Both the position numbers and the translations under genes were made by a program. A stretch of 64,000 nt of DNA from the NCBI GenBank assembly GCA_963726775.1, contig CAVSDL010000013.1:1-64000 (forward strand), in the 5' to 3' direction. Under the pieces are notes generated by a model. It saw only the letters and a list, made by a program, of their open reading frames with translations, made no database searches and was not told the origin of the DNA. This DNA is from CAIWHR01 sp963726775. GTDB lineage: Bacteria; Pseudomonadota; Gammaproteobacteria; Burkholderiales; Casimicrobiaceae. Positions 46,865 to 55,952 of the stretch are shown piece by piece. Positions within the stretch are counted from its first letter, which is position 1, and every line of letters starts with the position of its first letter.

Positions 46865-48139
46865 TCATCGTCCGCGGCCGCCGCCGCCGCGGCCGCCGCC
46901 ACCACCACCACCGCGCGCGCCGCCGCCGCCGCCACCACCACGCGCACCACCGCCGCCGCTCGGCATCGAGCTTCGACTCGACGCGCCGCGCGAACTGTCC
47001 TGCTGCGCCTGACGTCCGGAATCGTATCCTCCGAATGCGCCGCCTCCGGAGCCTCCGCCTCGATTGGCGCTGCCGCCGCCCGACGGGTCACGCGGCGAGG
47101 CGCTGACCGAACCTGCGGAAGCGCGTCCGGCGCCACCGGCCGCTCCCGCCGACGTTGTCGATGGCCGGGCGCCACCTGCGGCGGCTCCTGCCCCGGCCCC
47201 CCCGCCAGCGCGCGCATCACCCACGCGCGCGTTCGTCGAGGGCGTCCTGCCGACCGTGCTGCTGACCTGTCCCGGTTGCTTGTTGGACTTCCACGCGGTG
47301 CCCCCGCCGGCAGGCTGCTGCGACGGCCGGTTGATGTTGCCGGTGTTGATGTTGCCGGTGTTGATATTGGTGTTGCGATTGATGTTGATGTCGCCGCCGC
47401 CGTAGTTCGCGCCGTAGTGGCCGCCGTTCCAGGCCGCCCCGATGGCCGCACCCCAGATCACTCCCGCGGCGAGCGCGGCACCTGGCGCGTACGGGTAGTA
47501 GTACGACGGGTACGGTGTCGGCCAGTAGCCCCAGGCCGGCGCGCCGTATACGACCACGGTTGCCGGGTTGTACTGCGGCACGTAGATCACCTGCGGATCG
47601 GCCGGGACAATCGTGATGATCTCCTTCTCGGCCGCCACGACCTGCTTGCCGTCGGACTTGAGGTTGCCCGCGGCCTGCGCCCGGCGACGGAAACTCTGGA
47701 TCGCGTCCAGCACGGCGCCCTGATCGGAGACGACCGCCTCACCCAGCGCCGCCGTCCAGTCGAGATCGGCGCTCATCTTTTTCACGACGTCGGGATAGTT
47801 CAGCAGCGACTTGACCGCATCGTCCCACTTGTCGTCGACGGCAAGCTTCGGATCCGTCTTGCGCTTGTCGAGAAAGCGGTCCGCCTGCACGAGCTGGAGC
47901 GGATTGGTCGACGCCGGCAGGATGATGGCGACGAGATCGTCGGGATACAGCGCGATCGGGCCGACGAGATTTTCGAGCGTGTCCGGGGACGACGGAGGCG
48001 CCGCGCCTCCGCCTGCCGCCGGTGCCTGGCTGGCGGCCTGCGTGGCAACGGCCAACGACAACAGTATCGCGATACCCGTGCGCCAGCACGAGAGCGCGCG
48101 ACGTCCAGGGGCTGTGGGGAAATCTGATCGATTCGTCAT
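46865..48139 (-). CDS. DUF3300 family exported protein with glycine-rich tail
   Basis: The 424-residue protein has a signal sequence and then the DUF3300 domain: LVGPIALYPDDLVAIILPASTNPLQLV, NYPDVVKKMSADLDWTAALGEA, and VIYVPQYNPATVVVYG. After about residue 240 it becomes a repetitive tail with asparagine/isoleucine repeats (NINTGN) and a final run of glycine and arginine. The DUF2950 gene starts 13 bases after its stop, a pairing often seen in Proteobacteria. It is likely periplasmic or envelope-bound. Confidence 0.88.
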   Translation of the reverse strand: MTNRSDFPTAPGRRALSCWRTGIAILLSLAVATQAASQAPAAGGGAAPPSSPDTLENLVGPIALYPDDLVAIILPASTNPLQLVQADRFLDKRKTDPKLAVDDKWDDAVKSLLNYPDVVKKMSADLDWTAALGEAVVSDQGAVLDAIQSFRRRAQAAGNLKSDGKQVVAAEKEIITIVPADPQVIYVPQYNPATVVVYGAPAWGYWPTPYPSYYYPYAPGAALAAGVIWGAAIGAAWNGGHYGANYGGGDININRNTNINTGNINTGNINRPSQQPAGGGTAWKSNKQPGQVSSTVGRTPSTNARVGDARAGGGAGAGAAAGGARPSTTSAGAAGGAGRASAGSVSASPRDPSGGGSANRGGGSGGGAFGGYDSGRQAQQDSSRGASSRSSMPSGGGGARGGGGGGGARGGGGGGGRGGGGRGR

Positions 48140-48392
48140 GCGTGCTCCATATCCGAGATGCCTTGGCTGGGAACGAGCGAGAAAATCCGTTTAGCAATGC
48201 TGGCGCGACGGCGGGTATTCATGTTGCGCAAGCGTGGAAGGCTGTGTCACGCATTGACGTGCCCCGGCAGTCCCGATTCACCGACACGAACCCTGATTCG
48301 TCACGCTCGGCAGGGCGTGGGAGGAATTGAATCTCTGCAACCTTCGCCGTGTCTCGCTCGGCTTCAAACGGAGCAACGGCGGCCGAAAAACG

Positions 48393-48468
<76 letters not shown>

Positions 48469-48595
48469 ATCAGGGGCGACATCATAGCGGGAATGGCACT
48501 TCCCGTAAACTCGGGGGCCCGGGCGCGACCTAGGGAGGTGGAAAAATGCGGGAGCATCACCATCTGGAAGCTTCCGACGCAACGAAAGCGAGCTC

Positions 48596-49522
48596 ATGAG
48601 CCTCCTGATCGACCTCATCCAGTACTTTGGCCTCGCGTTCGTATTCGTCAACGTGTTCCTGCTGCAAGGCGGGCTGCCGCTGCCGGCCTATCCAACGCTG
48701 ATCGTCACGGGCGCGCTCGCGGCCCGCGGCGGGTATTCGCTGCCGGCGCTGCTCGCCACGGCGGTCGCGGCGTCCGTGATCGCCGATATCGCGTGGTACG
48801 CCGCCGGGCGCCGTATTGGCGGCCCGGTGCTGAAAATGCTGTGCCGCGTGTCGCTGTCGCCCGATTCGTGCGTGCGCCAGACCGAAACCATCTTCACACG
48901 CTGGGGTGCCTCGTCGCTGATGGTCGCCAAGTTCATCCCCGGGTTTGCGTCGGTGGCCACCGCGATGGCCGGTGTCGTGCGCCTGTCGCCGTGGCGCTTC
49001 GTCCTGTGCGATGCAATCGGCGCGGCATTGTGGTCGGGCGTCGCGATCGGGCTGGGCTACGTCTTTCGGGACGCGGTCAACGACGTGCTGGCGGTGTTCG
49101 AGGCGATGGGAAAGGCGGGCCTGGTGATCATCGCCGCGGGCTTTGTCGGATACGTCCTCGTGAAGTGGGTGCAACGGAAACGATTCATCCGCCAGTTGCG
49201 CATGGATCGGGTGAGCGTCGACGATCTGCGCAATCTGGTCGCATCGGGTGGCGCCACCACGATCATCGACGTGCGCTCGCCGATGTCGCAGGCGGTCACC
49301 GGCCGCATTCCCGGCGCGATGACCGTCGACGTCAACAACATGAAGGTGGAACTCCTCGCCATCGCGGCCGAGAACGAGGTCATCGTCTATTGCCAGTGCC
49401 CGAACGAATACACGGCGGCCAAGGTCGCGAAGGCGCTGTTGCAGCACGGCTTCAAGCGCGTGCGGCCGCTTGCCGGCGGCATCGACGCGTGGATCGCGGC
49501 GGGCTACGAGGTCGAGCGCTGA
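48596..49522 (+). CDS. DedA-family membrane protein fused to a rhodanese domain
   Basis: The 308-residue protein has a DedA/SNARE-associated domain (about 1-190) with several membrane helices and the conserved FIPGFASVATAMAGVVRLS. A C-terminal rhodanese domain (about 205-308) follows, with TIIDVRSPMSQAVTGRIPGA and VIVYCQCPNEYTAA, whose cysteines stand in the active-site loop. The order membrane part then rhodanese places the sulfur-transfer domain on the cytoplasmic side, by inference. DedA proteins support membrane lipid flipping and proton balance. Followed by ridA. Confidence 0.88.
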   Translation: MSLLIDLIQYFGLAFVFVNVFLLQGGLPLPAYPTLIVTGALAARGGYSLPALLATAVAASVIADIAWYAAGRRIGGPVLKMLCRVSLSPDSCVRQTETIFTRWGASSLMVAKFIPGFASVATAMAGVVRLSPWRFVLCDAIGAALWSGVAIGLGYVFRDAVNDVLAVFEAMGKAGLVIIAAGFVGYVLVKWVQRKRFIRQLRMDRVSVDDLRNLVASGGATTIIDVRSPMSQAVTGRIPGAMTVDVNNMKVELLAIAAENEVIVYCQCPNEYTAAKVAKALLQHGFKRVRPLAGGIDAWIAAGYEVER

Positions 49523-49575
49523 TCGATCCGCTGCGGGCCATGTTAGATTCGCAACGTGTACTTTCGGGAGCCTAC

Positions 49576-49959
49576 ATGACCAAGGAAGCCATAACGTCCA
49601 AGCACGCGCCGGCGGCGCTGGGCCCCTATTCGCAGGGCATCCGCGCCGGAGGCACCGTGTACCTGTCCGGCCAGCTGGGCCTGGATCCCGCGACTGGAAT
49701 CCTGGCCGAAGGCGTCGAGGCTCAGACGCACCGGGTGTTCAAGAACCTGCGCGCGGTGGCGCAGGCCGCCGGAGGCGAACTCGACGACATCGTGAAGCTG
49801 ACGCTGCTGATGGCGGACCTCGCGGATTTCGCCAAGGTCAACGAGATCATGATGACCTATTTCACCGCCCCCTATCCGGCGCGCGCGACATATCAGGTCG
49901 CGGCGCTGCCGAAGGGGGCGCGGGTCGAGATCGAGGGCGTGCTGGTGGTTGGATCCTAG
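49576..49959 (+). CDS. ridA: RidA family reactive intermediate deaminase
   Basis: The 127-residue protein has the RidA signature: APAALGPYSQGIRAGGTVYLSGQLG, then RVFKNLRAVAQAAG and the catalytic-arginine block YPARATYQVAALPKGARVEIE. It hydrolyses reactive enamine/imine intermediates such as 2-aminoacrylate. ATG 49576 has GGGAG six bases upstream. Its end overlaps the proposed recG start, an order typical of betaproteobacteria. Confidence 0.93.
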   Translation: MTKEAITSKHAPAALGPYSQGIRAGGTVYLSGQLGLDPATGILAEGVEAQTHRVFKNLRAVAQAAGGELDDIVKLTLLMADLADFAKVNEIMMTYFTAPYPARATYQVAALPKGARVEIEGVLVVGS

Positions 49960-52126
49960 CGCGGAGGGCAGCGCGCGCCGCATTGTGGTCAAACGTGCTC
50001 CCGCGAAGATTCCGCAGGCAGCCGGCACGGTCGCCGACCTGATATCGCCGGCGAAACCGGCGGACGTCAAGGCCAAGCCCGCAGGCCGCGGCCTCTCCGA
50101 CCAGCTCGTCCGGCTCGGCATTGCGCGCGACCAGGATCTGGTGCTGCACTTGCCGCTGCGCTACGAAGACCACACGCGCGTGGTGCCACTCTCCGCCTTG
50201 AAGCCGGGCGTCGAGCAGCAGGCCGAGGGCACGGTCGTCAACACCGAGATCCAGTACCGGCCGCGACGGCAGCTGATGTGCGTGCTCGAAGACGGCGGTG
50301 ATGATTTCGGCGGCCGCGCGCAGCTCGTCCTGCGTTTTTTTCACTTCTATCCCAGCCAGCAGAAGGCGCTGGCGCCGGGCAGGCGCGTGCGGGTGTTCGG
50401 CGAGGTTCGCGAGGGCCATTTCGGCCGCGAAATCGTGCATCCGCAATTCAAGGCGATCGAGCCGGGTACGCCGTTGCCCGATCGCCTGACGCCCGTTTAC
50501 CCGACAACCGCGGGGCTCGCGCAGGAGACGCTGCGCAAGGTGACGGCGCGCGCGCTGGCCTCCGACCCCGCGCTTACGGCGGAAACGCTGCCCGAGTGGC
50601 TCGTCGTGCGGTGGCACCTCTGGAAGTTCGCCGACGCCGTGCGGTTCCTGCACGCACCCCCGCCGCGTCTCAATGCGCTCACGCAGCACGCGCTGGACCA
50701 GCGCACGCACCCGGCGTGGACACGTCTCAAGTTCGACGAGCTGGTGGCGCAGCAGCTGTCGCTCAAGGCGCACCGCATGGCGCGCGCGGCGCGGCGTGCG
50801 CCGGTGCTGACGGGCACGGGCGAACTCACCGATGCGCTGCTGGCAAGGGTGCCGTTCAGGCTCACCCGCGCGCAGGAACATGTGCGCCGCGAGATCGGCC
50901 ACGACCTGAAGCGTGCCACGCCGATGCAGCGCCTGCTGCAGGGCGATGTCGGCAGCGGCAAGACCATCGTCGCGGCGCTGGCTGCGCTGCAGGCGATCGA
51001 GTCCGGGCGGCAGGTCGCGTTCATGGCGCCTACCGAAGTTCTCGTCGAACAGCATTACCGGAAGCTTGCGCAGTGGCTCGAGGGCCTGCCTGTCGGGGTA
51101 GCGCGCCTCTCGGGGGGGCTGCCGGCGAAGCAGCGCCATGCGGCACGCGCGGCGATAGGCAGCGGCGAGGCGATGTTTGCGATCGGCACGCATGCGCTGT
51201 TCGAAGAGGAGGTGCTGCTGCCGCGTCTGGGTCTTGCGATCGTCGACGAACAGCATCGCTTCGGCGTCGCGCAGCGCCTGAAACTGCGCGGCAAGGCGAT
51301 GGGCGAGGCGCACCAGCTGATGATGAGCGCGACGCCGATCCCGCGCACGCTGGCGATGACGTTCTACGCCGATCTCGACGTGTCGGTGCTGGACGAGATG
51401 CCGCCCGGCCGCACGCCGGTCGCCACGCGCCTCGTCAACAACCAGCGACGCGCCGAGATCATCGAGAGAGTGCGCCGTGCCTGTGCCGCCGGCGCGCAGG
51501 CGTACTGGGTCTGCCCTCTGATCGAGGAATCCGAGACGCTCGAGCTGCAGACGGCCGTCGCGCTGCACGCGGAGTTGACGGCGGCGTTGCCGGAATTCAA
51601 GGTCGGACTTCTCCACGGACGGATGAAGCCCGATGCCAAGGCGATGGTGATGGCCGACTTTGTCGCGGGAGCGATCGATGTGCTGGTGGCGACGACGGTG
51701 ATCGAGGTCGGCGTCGACGTGCCGAACGCGTCGCTGATGGCGATCGAGCACGCGGAGCGCTTCGGCCTCGCGCAGTTGCACCAGTTGCGGGGACGCGTCG
51801 GGCGCGGCGCGGCAGAGAGCGCTTGCTATCTGCTGTTCGAGGAACCGCTCACCGATACTGCGAAGGCGCGCCTCAAGGTGATCTACGAAAGCACAGACGG
51901 CTTCGAGATCGCACGCCAGGATCTCGTGATCCGCGGCCCCGGGGAGTTCCTGGGCCCGCGCCAGTCGGGGGTGCCGCTGCTTCGGTTCGCCGACCTGGAG
52001 AAAGACGTGGCGCTGATCGAGCAGGCGCGTGACGCCGCCGACGAACTGCTGCAGAAGGATCCCTCGGCTGCTGCCGCCCATCTCGCGCGCTGGCTGGGCG
52101 GCAAGCAGGAATTCATCAAGGCGTGA
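49949..52126 (+). CDS. recG: ATP-dependent DNA helicase RecG
   Basis: The 725-residue protein has a wedge/OB domain in the N-terminal third and two helicase domains. GDVGSGKT is Walker A, VDEQHRFGV is the DEQH box, and MSATPIPRTLAMT and GRVGRGAAESACYLLF are motifs III and VI. It drives branch migration of stalled forks. The start is uncertain: TTG 49949 overlaps ridA by 11 bases, while GTG 49985 is an alternative with a weak ribosome-binding site. A 15-bp stem-loop follows the gene. Confidence 0.93.
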   Translation: MDPSAEGSARRIVVKRAPAKIPQAAGTVADLISPAKPADVKAKPAGRGLSDQLVRLGIARDQDLVLHLPLRYEDHTRVVPLSALKPGVEQQAEGTVVNTEIQYRPRRQLMCVLEDGGDDFGGRAQLVLRFFHFYPSQQKALAPGRRVRVFGEVREGHFGREIVHPQFKAIEPGTPLPDRLTPVYPTTAGLAQETLRKVTARALASDPALTAETLPEWLVVRWHLWKFADAVRFLHAPPPRLNALTQHALDQRTHPAWTRLKFDELVAQQLSLKAHRMARAARRAPVLTGTGELTDALLARVPFRLTRAQEHVRREIGHDLKRATPMQRLLQGDVGSGKTIVAALAALQAIESGRQVAFMAPTEVLVEQHYRKLAQWLEGLPVGVARLSGGLPAKQRHAARAAIGSGEAMFAIGTHALFEEEVLLPRLGLAIVDEQHRFGVAQRLKLRGKAMGEAHQLMMSATPIPRTLAMTFYADLDVSVLDEMPPGRTPVATRLVNNQRRAEIIERVRRACAAGAQAYWVCPLIEESETLELQTAVALHAELTAALPEFKVGLLHGRMKPDAKAMVMADFVAGAIDVLVATTVIEVGVDVPNASLMAIEHAERFGLAQLHQLRGRVGRGAAESACYLLFEEPLTDTAKARLKVIYESTDGFEIARQDLVIRGPGEFLGPRQSGVPLLRFADLEKDVALIEQARDAADELLQKDPSAAAAHLARWLGGKQEFIKA

Positions 52127-52128
52127 CG

Positions 52129-52164
52129 GCGCCATTGCGGCGCGCTAAGGCGCCGCAGTGGCGC
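52129..52164 (+). terminator. 15-bp stem-loop after recG
   Basis: Arms 52129-52143 and 52150-52164 pair over 15 positions with one T-G wobble, around a 6-base loop, two bases after the recG stop. No T-run follows, so it may be a 3'-end stabiliser or a pause rather than a classical terminator. Confidence 0.5.
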
Positions 52165-52234
52165 AGGACGCTGTTGCGCAGGAGGTGATGTATTTACCAT
52201 TTCGGAGCTGGGTGACACTTTCGCAAATGTGATT

Positions 52235-52309
52235 GTCGTCCCGCGAACGCGGGGACCCAGCGACGTTCGACCCGCGGCACTGGATTCCCGCGTTCGCGGG
52301 AACGACGAC
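52235..52309. repeat. Palindromic dispersed repeat, copy 2
   Basis: TCCCGCGAACGCGGGGA and TTCCCGCGTTCGCGGGAA hairpins with a CACTGGA-containing linker match the copy at 30371-30445. It sits in the 436-base gap between recG and hemA, which has no gene. Confidence 0.7.
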
Positions 52310-52444
52310 ATTTCCGCAGCCGTTGTCACTCGATCCGGCAATACTCAGCAGGGCCGCGCCGCACCTCTTTTCCAGTATCGCGCCCCGAGAACGACCATTG
52401 CCGGTCGGCTCCCGCGCCTCCGGTCGGACCGACTCTAGCCAAAA

Positions 52445-52461
52445 TTATGCAATAAGCATAA
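52445..52461. promoter_or_regulatory. Perfect 17-bp dyad upstream of hemA
   Basis: TTATGC-AATAA-GCATAA is a perfect 6-5-6 dyad in the A/T-rich stretch about 45 bases before the proposed hemA -35. It looks like an operator for a dimeric regulator, but none can be named. Confidence 0.35.
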
Positions 52462-52504
52462 AATGGGCCATAAACATCCCCCTTTTTCAACCCAAATCAA
52501 TGTC

Positions 52505-52533
52505 TTGCAGTTCGCCGCCGGGTCGGGTAGTCT
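52505..52533 (+). promoter_or_regulatory. Candidate hemA promoter
   Basis: TTGCAG (4 of 6 to TTGACA), a 17-base spacer and TAGTCT as a weak -10. It is placed about 30 bases before the hemA ATG at 52563. Confidence 0.3.
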
Positions 52534-52562
52534 AAAATGCGAGCGACCAGCTTGATACGTCC

Positions 52563-53816
52563 ATGTCCCTTTACGCCCTCGGCCTGAACCACGCGACCGC
52601 GCCCCTCGACGTGCGGGAGCAGGTCGCGTTCTCCCCGGACGCGCTGGGCCACGCCCTGCGCGACCTGCTCGCACGGCCGAAGGTCAAGGAAGCGGCAATC
52701 CTGTCGACCTGCAACCGGACCGAAGTCTATATACATGGCCCCGAGCCGGAGCCGGTCGTGCAATGGCTGGAGGATTTCCACCGCGTCCCGAAGGATTCGC
52801 TGTCGCCCTACATCTACACGCTGCCGCGCGAGCGAGCCGTCACCCATGCGTTCCGCGTCGCCAGCGGCCTCGACTCGATGGTGCTGGGCGAGCCGCAGAT
52901 TCTCGGGCAGATGAAGCAGGCGGTGCGCCACGCCGAATCGGCGGGCACCCTGGGTCTGGTGCTGAACCGGCTTTTCCAGCGCACCTTTGCGGTGGCCAAG
53001 GATGTCCGCACGCAGACCGACATCGGAAGCTCGTCGATTTCCATGGCGGCGGCTTCGGTCAAGCTCGCCGAGCGCATCTTTCCGTCGATCGCCGAACAGC
53101 GGCTGCTGCTGATCGGCGCGGGCGAGATGATCGACCTGACCGCGACGCATTTCGCGGCGCGGAACCCGAAGTCGATCACCATCGCCAACCGGACGATCGA
53201 GCGCGGCAGGGAGCTCGCGGCGCGGTTCAAGGCCGAGGCGATCACGTTGAACGAGATGCCGGACCGGCTGGCCGAGTTCGATATCATCGTCACCTGCACC
53301 GCGAGCACGCTTCCAATCCTGGGCAAGGGGTTGCTCGAGCGCGTCGTGAAGGCGCGTCGCCACTCGCCGATCTTCATCGTCGACCTCGCCGTGCCGCGCG
53401 ACGTCGAGCCCGAGGCCGCGGAACTCGATGACGTGTTTCTCTACAGCGTCGACGACCTCTCCAACATCGTCAAGGGCAATCTGCAGATCCGCAGGGAGGC
53501 CGTGACGCAGGCGGAGGAGATGATCGCGACGCAGGCCGAGAGTTTCCTGCGCTGGCTCGACGGCCGCGCCGTGGTTCCGACGATCACGGCGTTGCATGGC
53601 CACCACGACGAACTCCGCGCGGCGGAACTCGAGCGCGCCCGCAAGCTCCTGGTCGCGGGCACTCCGCCCGAACAGGTTCTGGAGGCGCTCGCGCGCGGCC
53701 TTACCAACAAGTTCCTGCATGCCCCCACGCAGGCGCTCAATCAGGCCGGCGATGCCGAGCGTGCCGAGCTGATCGCAATGTTCCAGCGGATCTACAAGAT
53801 CCCGGACGTGCCTTAG
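52563..53816 (+). CDS. hemA: Glutamyl-tRNA reductase
   Basis: The 417-residue protein has ALGLNHATAPLDVREQ and the catalytic STCNRTEVY (Cys50), the GEPQILGQMKQA block, an NADPH-binding fold with LLIGAGEMIDLTA, and a C-terminal dimerisation domain. It makes glutamate-1-semialdehyde for tetrapyrrole synthesis. It is the first gene of the hemA-prfA-prmC cluster; prfA begins 216 bases later, so hemA may be on its own transcript. Confidence 0.95.
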   Translation: MSLYALGLNHATAPLDVREQVAFSPDALGHALRDLLARPKVKEAAILSTCNRTEVYIHGPEPEPVVQWLEDFHRVPKDSLSPYIYTLPRERAVTHAFRVASGLDSMVLGEPQILGQMKQAVRHAESAGTLGLVLNRLFQRTFAVAKDVRTQTDIGSSSISMAAASVKLAERIFPSIAEQRLLLIGAGEMIDLTATHFAARNPKSITIANRTIERGRELAARFKAEAITLNEMPDRLAEFDIIVTCTASTLPILGKGLLERVVKARRHSPIFIVDLAVPRDVEPEAAELDDVFLYSVDDLSNIVKGNLQIRREAVTQAEEMIATQAESFLRWLDGRAVVPTITALHGHHDELRAAELERARKLLVAGTPPEQVLEALARGLTNKFLHAPTQALNQAGDAERAELIAMFQRIYKIPDVP

Positions 53817-54032
53817 CGCCGCGTACTTCCGGGTGTGCGGACGGCGCGCGGGACGCCGCGCCGCCGGTGCCCGATTCCACAGCCGCGTCGTCCCGGGGTT
53901 CGCGGGCCGGCGAATCGTCCGTTCAAGCAATGAAAGTGACGTTGGCGCGGAGCGCCGGCTGCGTTCCGGATAACATTGCGGCATTTGCGCGCTCCCGCGG
54001 CGGGCCCAGCTGCAAGAGCATCCCGGACAATC

Positions 54033-55124
54033 ATGAAATCGTCGCTCCGCGCCAAGCTCGAAGCGCTCGCGCGCCGCCAGGACGAGCTCGATGCCACGCT
54101 GTCGTCGGCCGATGCGGTGCGCGACCTCGACCGTTACCGCGCGCTGACCCGGGAGCGATCCGAAATCGCGCCCGTGGTCGCCGGCTTTCGCGAATACGTC
54201 GCGGCGGAAGGCGACGTTGCGGCCGCGGTCGAATTCGCCCGGGATCCCGAAATGAAGGCCTTCGCCGAAGACGAGCGCGCGTCCGCAGCGGCGCGAATGG
54301 TGCGGCTCGAGGCCGACCTGCAGCGGATGCTCTTGCCGGGCGACCCCAACGACGAGCGCAACGTGTTCCTCGAAATCAGAGCGGGCACCGGCGGCGACGA
54401 ATCGGCGCTCTTCGCCGGCGTGCTCTTCCGCATGTACACGCGCTTCGCCGAGCGCCAGGGCTGGCAGGTCGAAATCGTCTCCGAGTCGACCGCGGAGCTC
54501 GGCGGCTACAAGGAAGTGATCCTCCGCATCATCGGCAGGGGCGCGTACTCGAAGCTGAAATTCGAATCCGGCGGCCACCGCGTGCAGCGAGTCCCCGAGA
54601 CCGAGGCGCAGGGACGCATTCACACCTCGGCATGCACGGTCGCGGTGATGCCGGAGGCCGATCCGATCGCGGCCACACAGATCAACCCCGCCGAACTGCG
54701 GATCGACACGTTCCGCGCGTCGGGCGCGGGCGGCCAGCACGTGAACAAGACCGATTCCGCGGTGCGCATCACGCACTTGCCGACAGGCCTCGTCGTCGAG
54801 TGCCAGGACGACCGCTCGCAGCACCGCAACCGCGCGCAGGCAATGGCCGTGCTGGCGGCGCGGCTCCTCGACCGCGAGCGCCTCGAGCGGCAGCAGAAGG
54901 AAGCCTCGGTGCGCAAATCGCTCATCGGCAGCGGGGACCGCAGCGAGCGCATCCGCACCTACAATTTTCCGCAGGGCCGCGTCACCGACCACCGGATCAA
55001 CCTGACGCTCTACAAGATCGACGCCATCGTCGACGGCGACATGGCCGAGCTCACGGGCGCGCTCGCGCAGGAGCATCAGGCCGAGGAGCTCGCGGCGCTT
55101 TCCGGGGACGAGACGGCGGGATGA
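54033..55124 (+). CDS. prfA: Peptide chain release factor 1
   Basis: The 363-residue protein has the GGQ motif (FRASGAGGQHVNKTDSAVRITHL) and the stop-codon recognition site in RVPETEAQGRIHTSAC. The PxT tripeptide is PET here, against PAT in E. coli RF1; this position varies in the family. Length fits RF1, not RF2, and there is no frameshift site. ATG 54033 is the natural start. Its stop overlaps the next gene (ATGA). PrmC, encoded downstream, methylates its GGQ glutamine. Confidence 0.95.
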   Translation: MKSSLRAKLEALARRQDELDATLSSADAVRDLDRYRALTRERSEIAPVVAGFREYVAAEGDVAAAVEFARDPEMKAFAEDERASAAARMVRLEADLQRMLLPGDPNDERNVFLEIRAGTGGDESALFAGVLFRMYTRFAERQGWQVEIVSESTAELGGYKEVILRIIGRGAYSKLKFESGGHRVQRVPETEAQGRIHTSACTVAVMPEADPIAATQINPAELRIDTFRASGAGGQHVNKTDSAVRITHLPTGLVVECQDDRSQHRNRAQAMAVLAARLLDRERLERQQKEASVRKSLIGSGDRSERIRTYNFPQGRVTDHRINLTLYKIDAIVDGDMAELTGALAQEHQAEELAALSGDETAG

Positions 55125-55645
55125 AGCTTCCGGCCCCGTGGCTGCAGACGCCGCGTCTCGACCTGCGCGAGTTCGTCGCCGCCGATTTCGACGATCTCTA
55201 TCGCCTCGACCGCGATCCGCGCGTGATGAAATACATCGGCGATGGCCGCCTTTCGACGCGCCGGCAGGTTGCCGCCGCGATTCCTCGCGTGCGGAGCGTC
55301 TACGCCCTCTATCCGGGATTCGGCACCTGGCGCGCGTCGCGCCGGGACTCGGGCGCGTACATCGGCTGGTTCACGCTCAAGTACATCCCGAACACCGTCG
55401 ACGTCGAGGTCGGCTATCGGCTGCTGCACGAAGCGTGGGGGCAGGGCTTCGCGACCGAAGGCGCGCGCGAGCTCGTTCGCTACGGTTTCGGGGACCTGGG
55501 TCTCTACCGGATCATCGGCCTCACCCATCGGGACAACGCTGCGTCGCAGCGGGTGCTGATGAAATCCGGCCTGAAGAGTGCAGGTTGGGGCCGCTACTAT
55601 GGATGGCGCGTGCGGGTATTTGCCGCGCAGAACTCGTCTCCATGA
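55121..55645 (+). CDS. RimJ/RimL-type GNAT acetyltransferase
   Basis: The 174-residue protein shows LQTPRLDLREFVAADFDDLYRLDRDP, then DVEVGYRLLHEAWGQGFATEGARELVRYGF and NAASQRVLMKSGLK, which is the RimJ-family pattern with the acetyl-CoA loop. It is translationally coupled to prfA by an ATGA overlap. This family often acetylates ribosomal proteins, spermidine or small molecules; here the target is unknown. In the usual order prfA is followed directly by prmC, so this gene is an insertion in the cluster. Confidence 0.85.
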   Translation: MKLPAPWLQTPRLDLREFVAADFDDLYRLDRDPRVMKYIGDGRLSTRRQVAAAIPRVRSVYALYPGFGTWRASRRDSGAYIGWFTLKYIPNTVDVEVGYRLLHEAWGQGFATEGARELVRYGFGDLGLYRIIGLTHRDNAASQRVLMKSGLKSAGWGRYYGWRVRVFAAQNSSP

Positions 55646-55667
55646 GCGGCGCACGGCCGCCCGGATC

Positions 55668-55889
55668 GCCCGCGCGAGCAGGGCAACGCCAAGGAGCGAA
55701 GCTCGCGTCTGCGAGCGCGGGCGGCGGCCGACCACCAAACGCAACGCAGAACCTACAACTTTCCGGAGGCTGCGCGAATCACCGCGGCCTCCGCGATGTC
55801 GAGGGGACTCGTTGCGTCGTGGCGTCGGCCGCCACCCGCGCTCGCAGACGCGCCCTTCGGGCCTGGGCTTCGCCCTGCTCGCGCGGGCG
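55668..55889. repeat. Long imperfect inverted repeat between the GNAT gene and prmC
   Basis: A left arm of about 80 bases (near 55668-55747) and a right arm of about 80 bases (near 55810-55889) are inverted copies. The best stretch, GCGTCTGCGAGCGCGGG then GGCGGCCGAC, is matched almost perfectly. A shorter inner hairpin (GGAGGC ... GCCTCC) fills the centre. It covers most of the 307-base gap before prmC, in which I see no gene. Confidence 0.6.
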
Positions 55890-55952
55890 TCCCCTGGGGG
55901 CAGCGCAGCGGCGACCGACGCAGGTGTTGGGGCACGACATACAGTCGGCGCG

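Noticed and set aside
46870..46980. Simple GCC/CAC repeat tract as a regulatory repeat
   Set aside because: It is the codon run for the Gly/Arg tail of the DUF3300 protein.
52497..55076. 859-codon minus-strand frame across hemA and prfA
   Set aside because: It spans two unrelated conserved genes and the gap between them, so it is a shadow.
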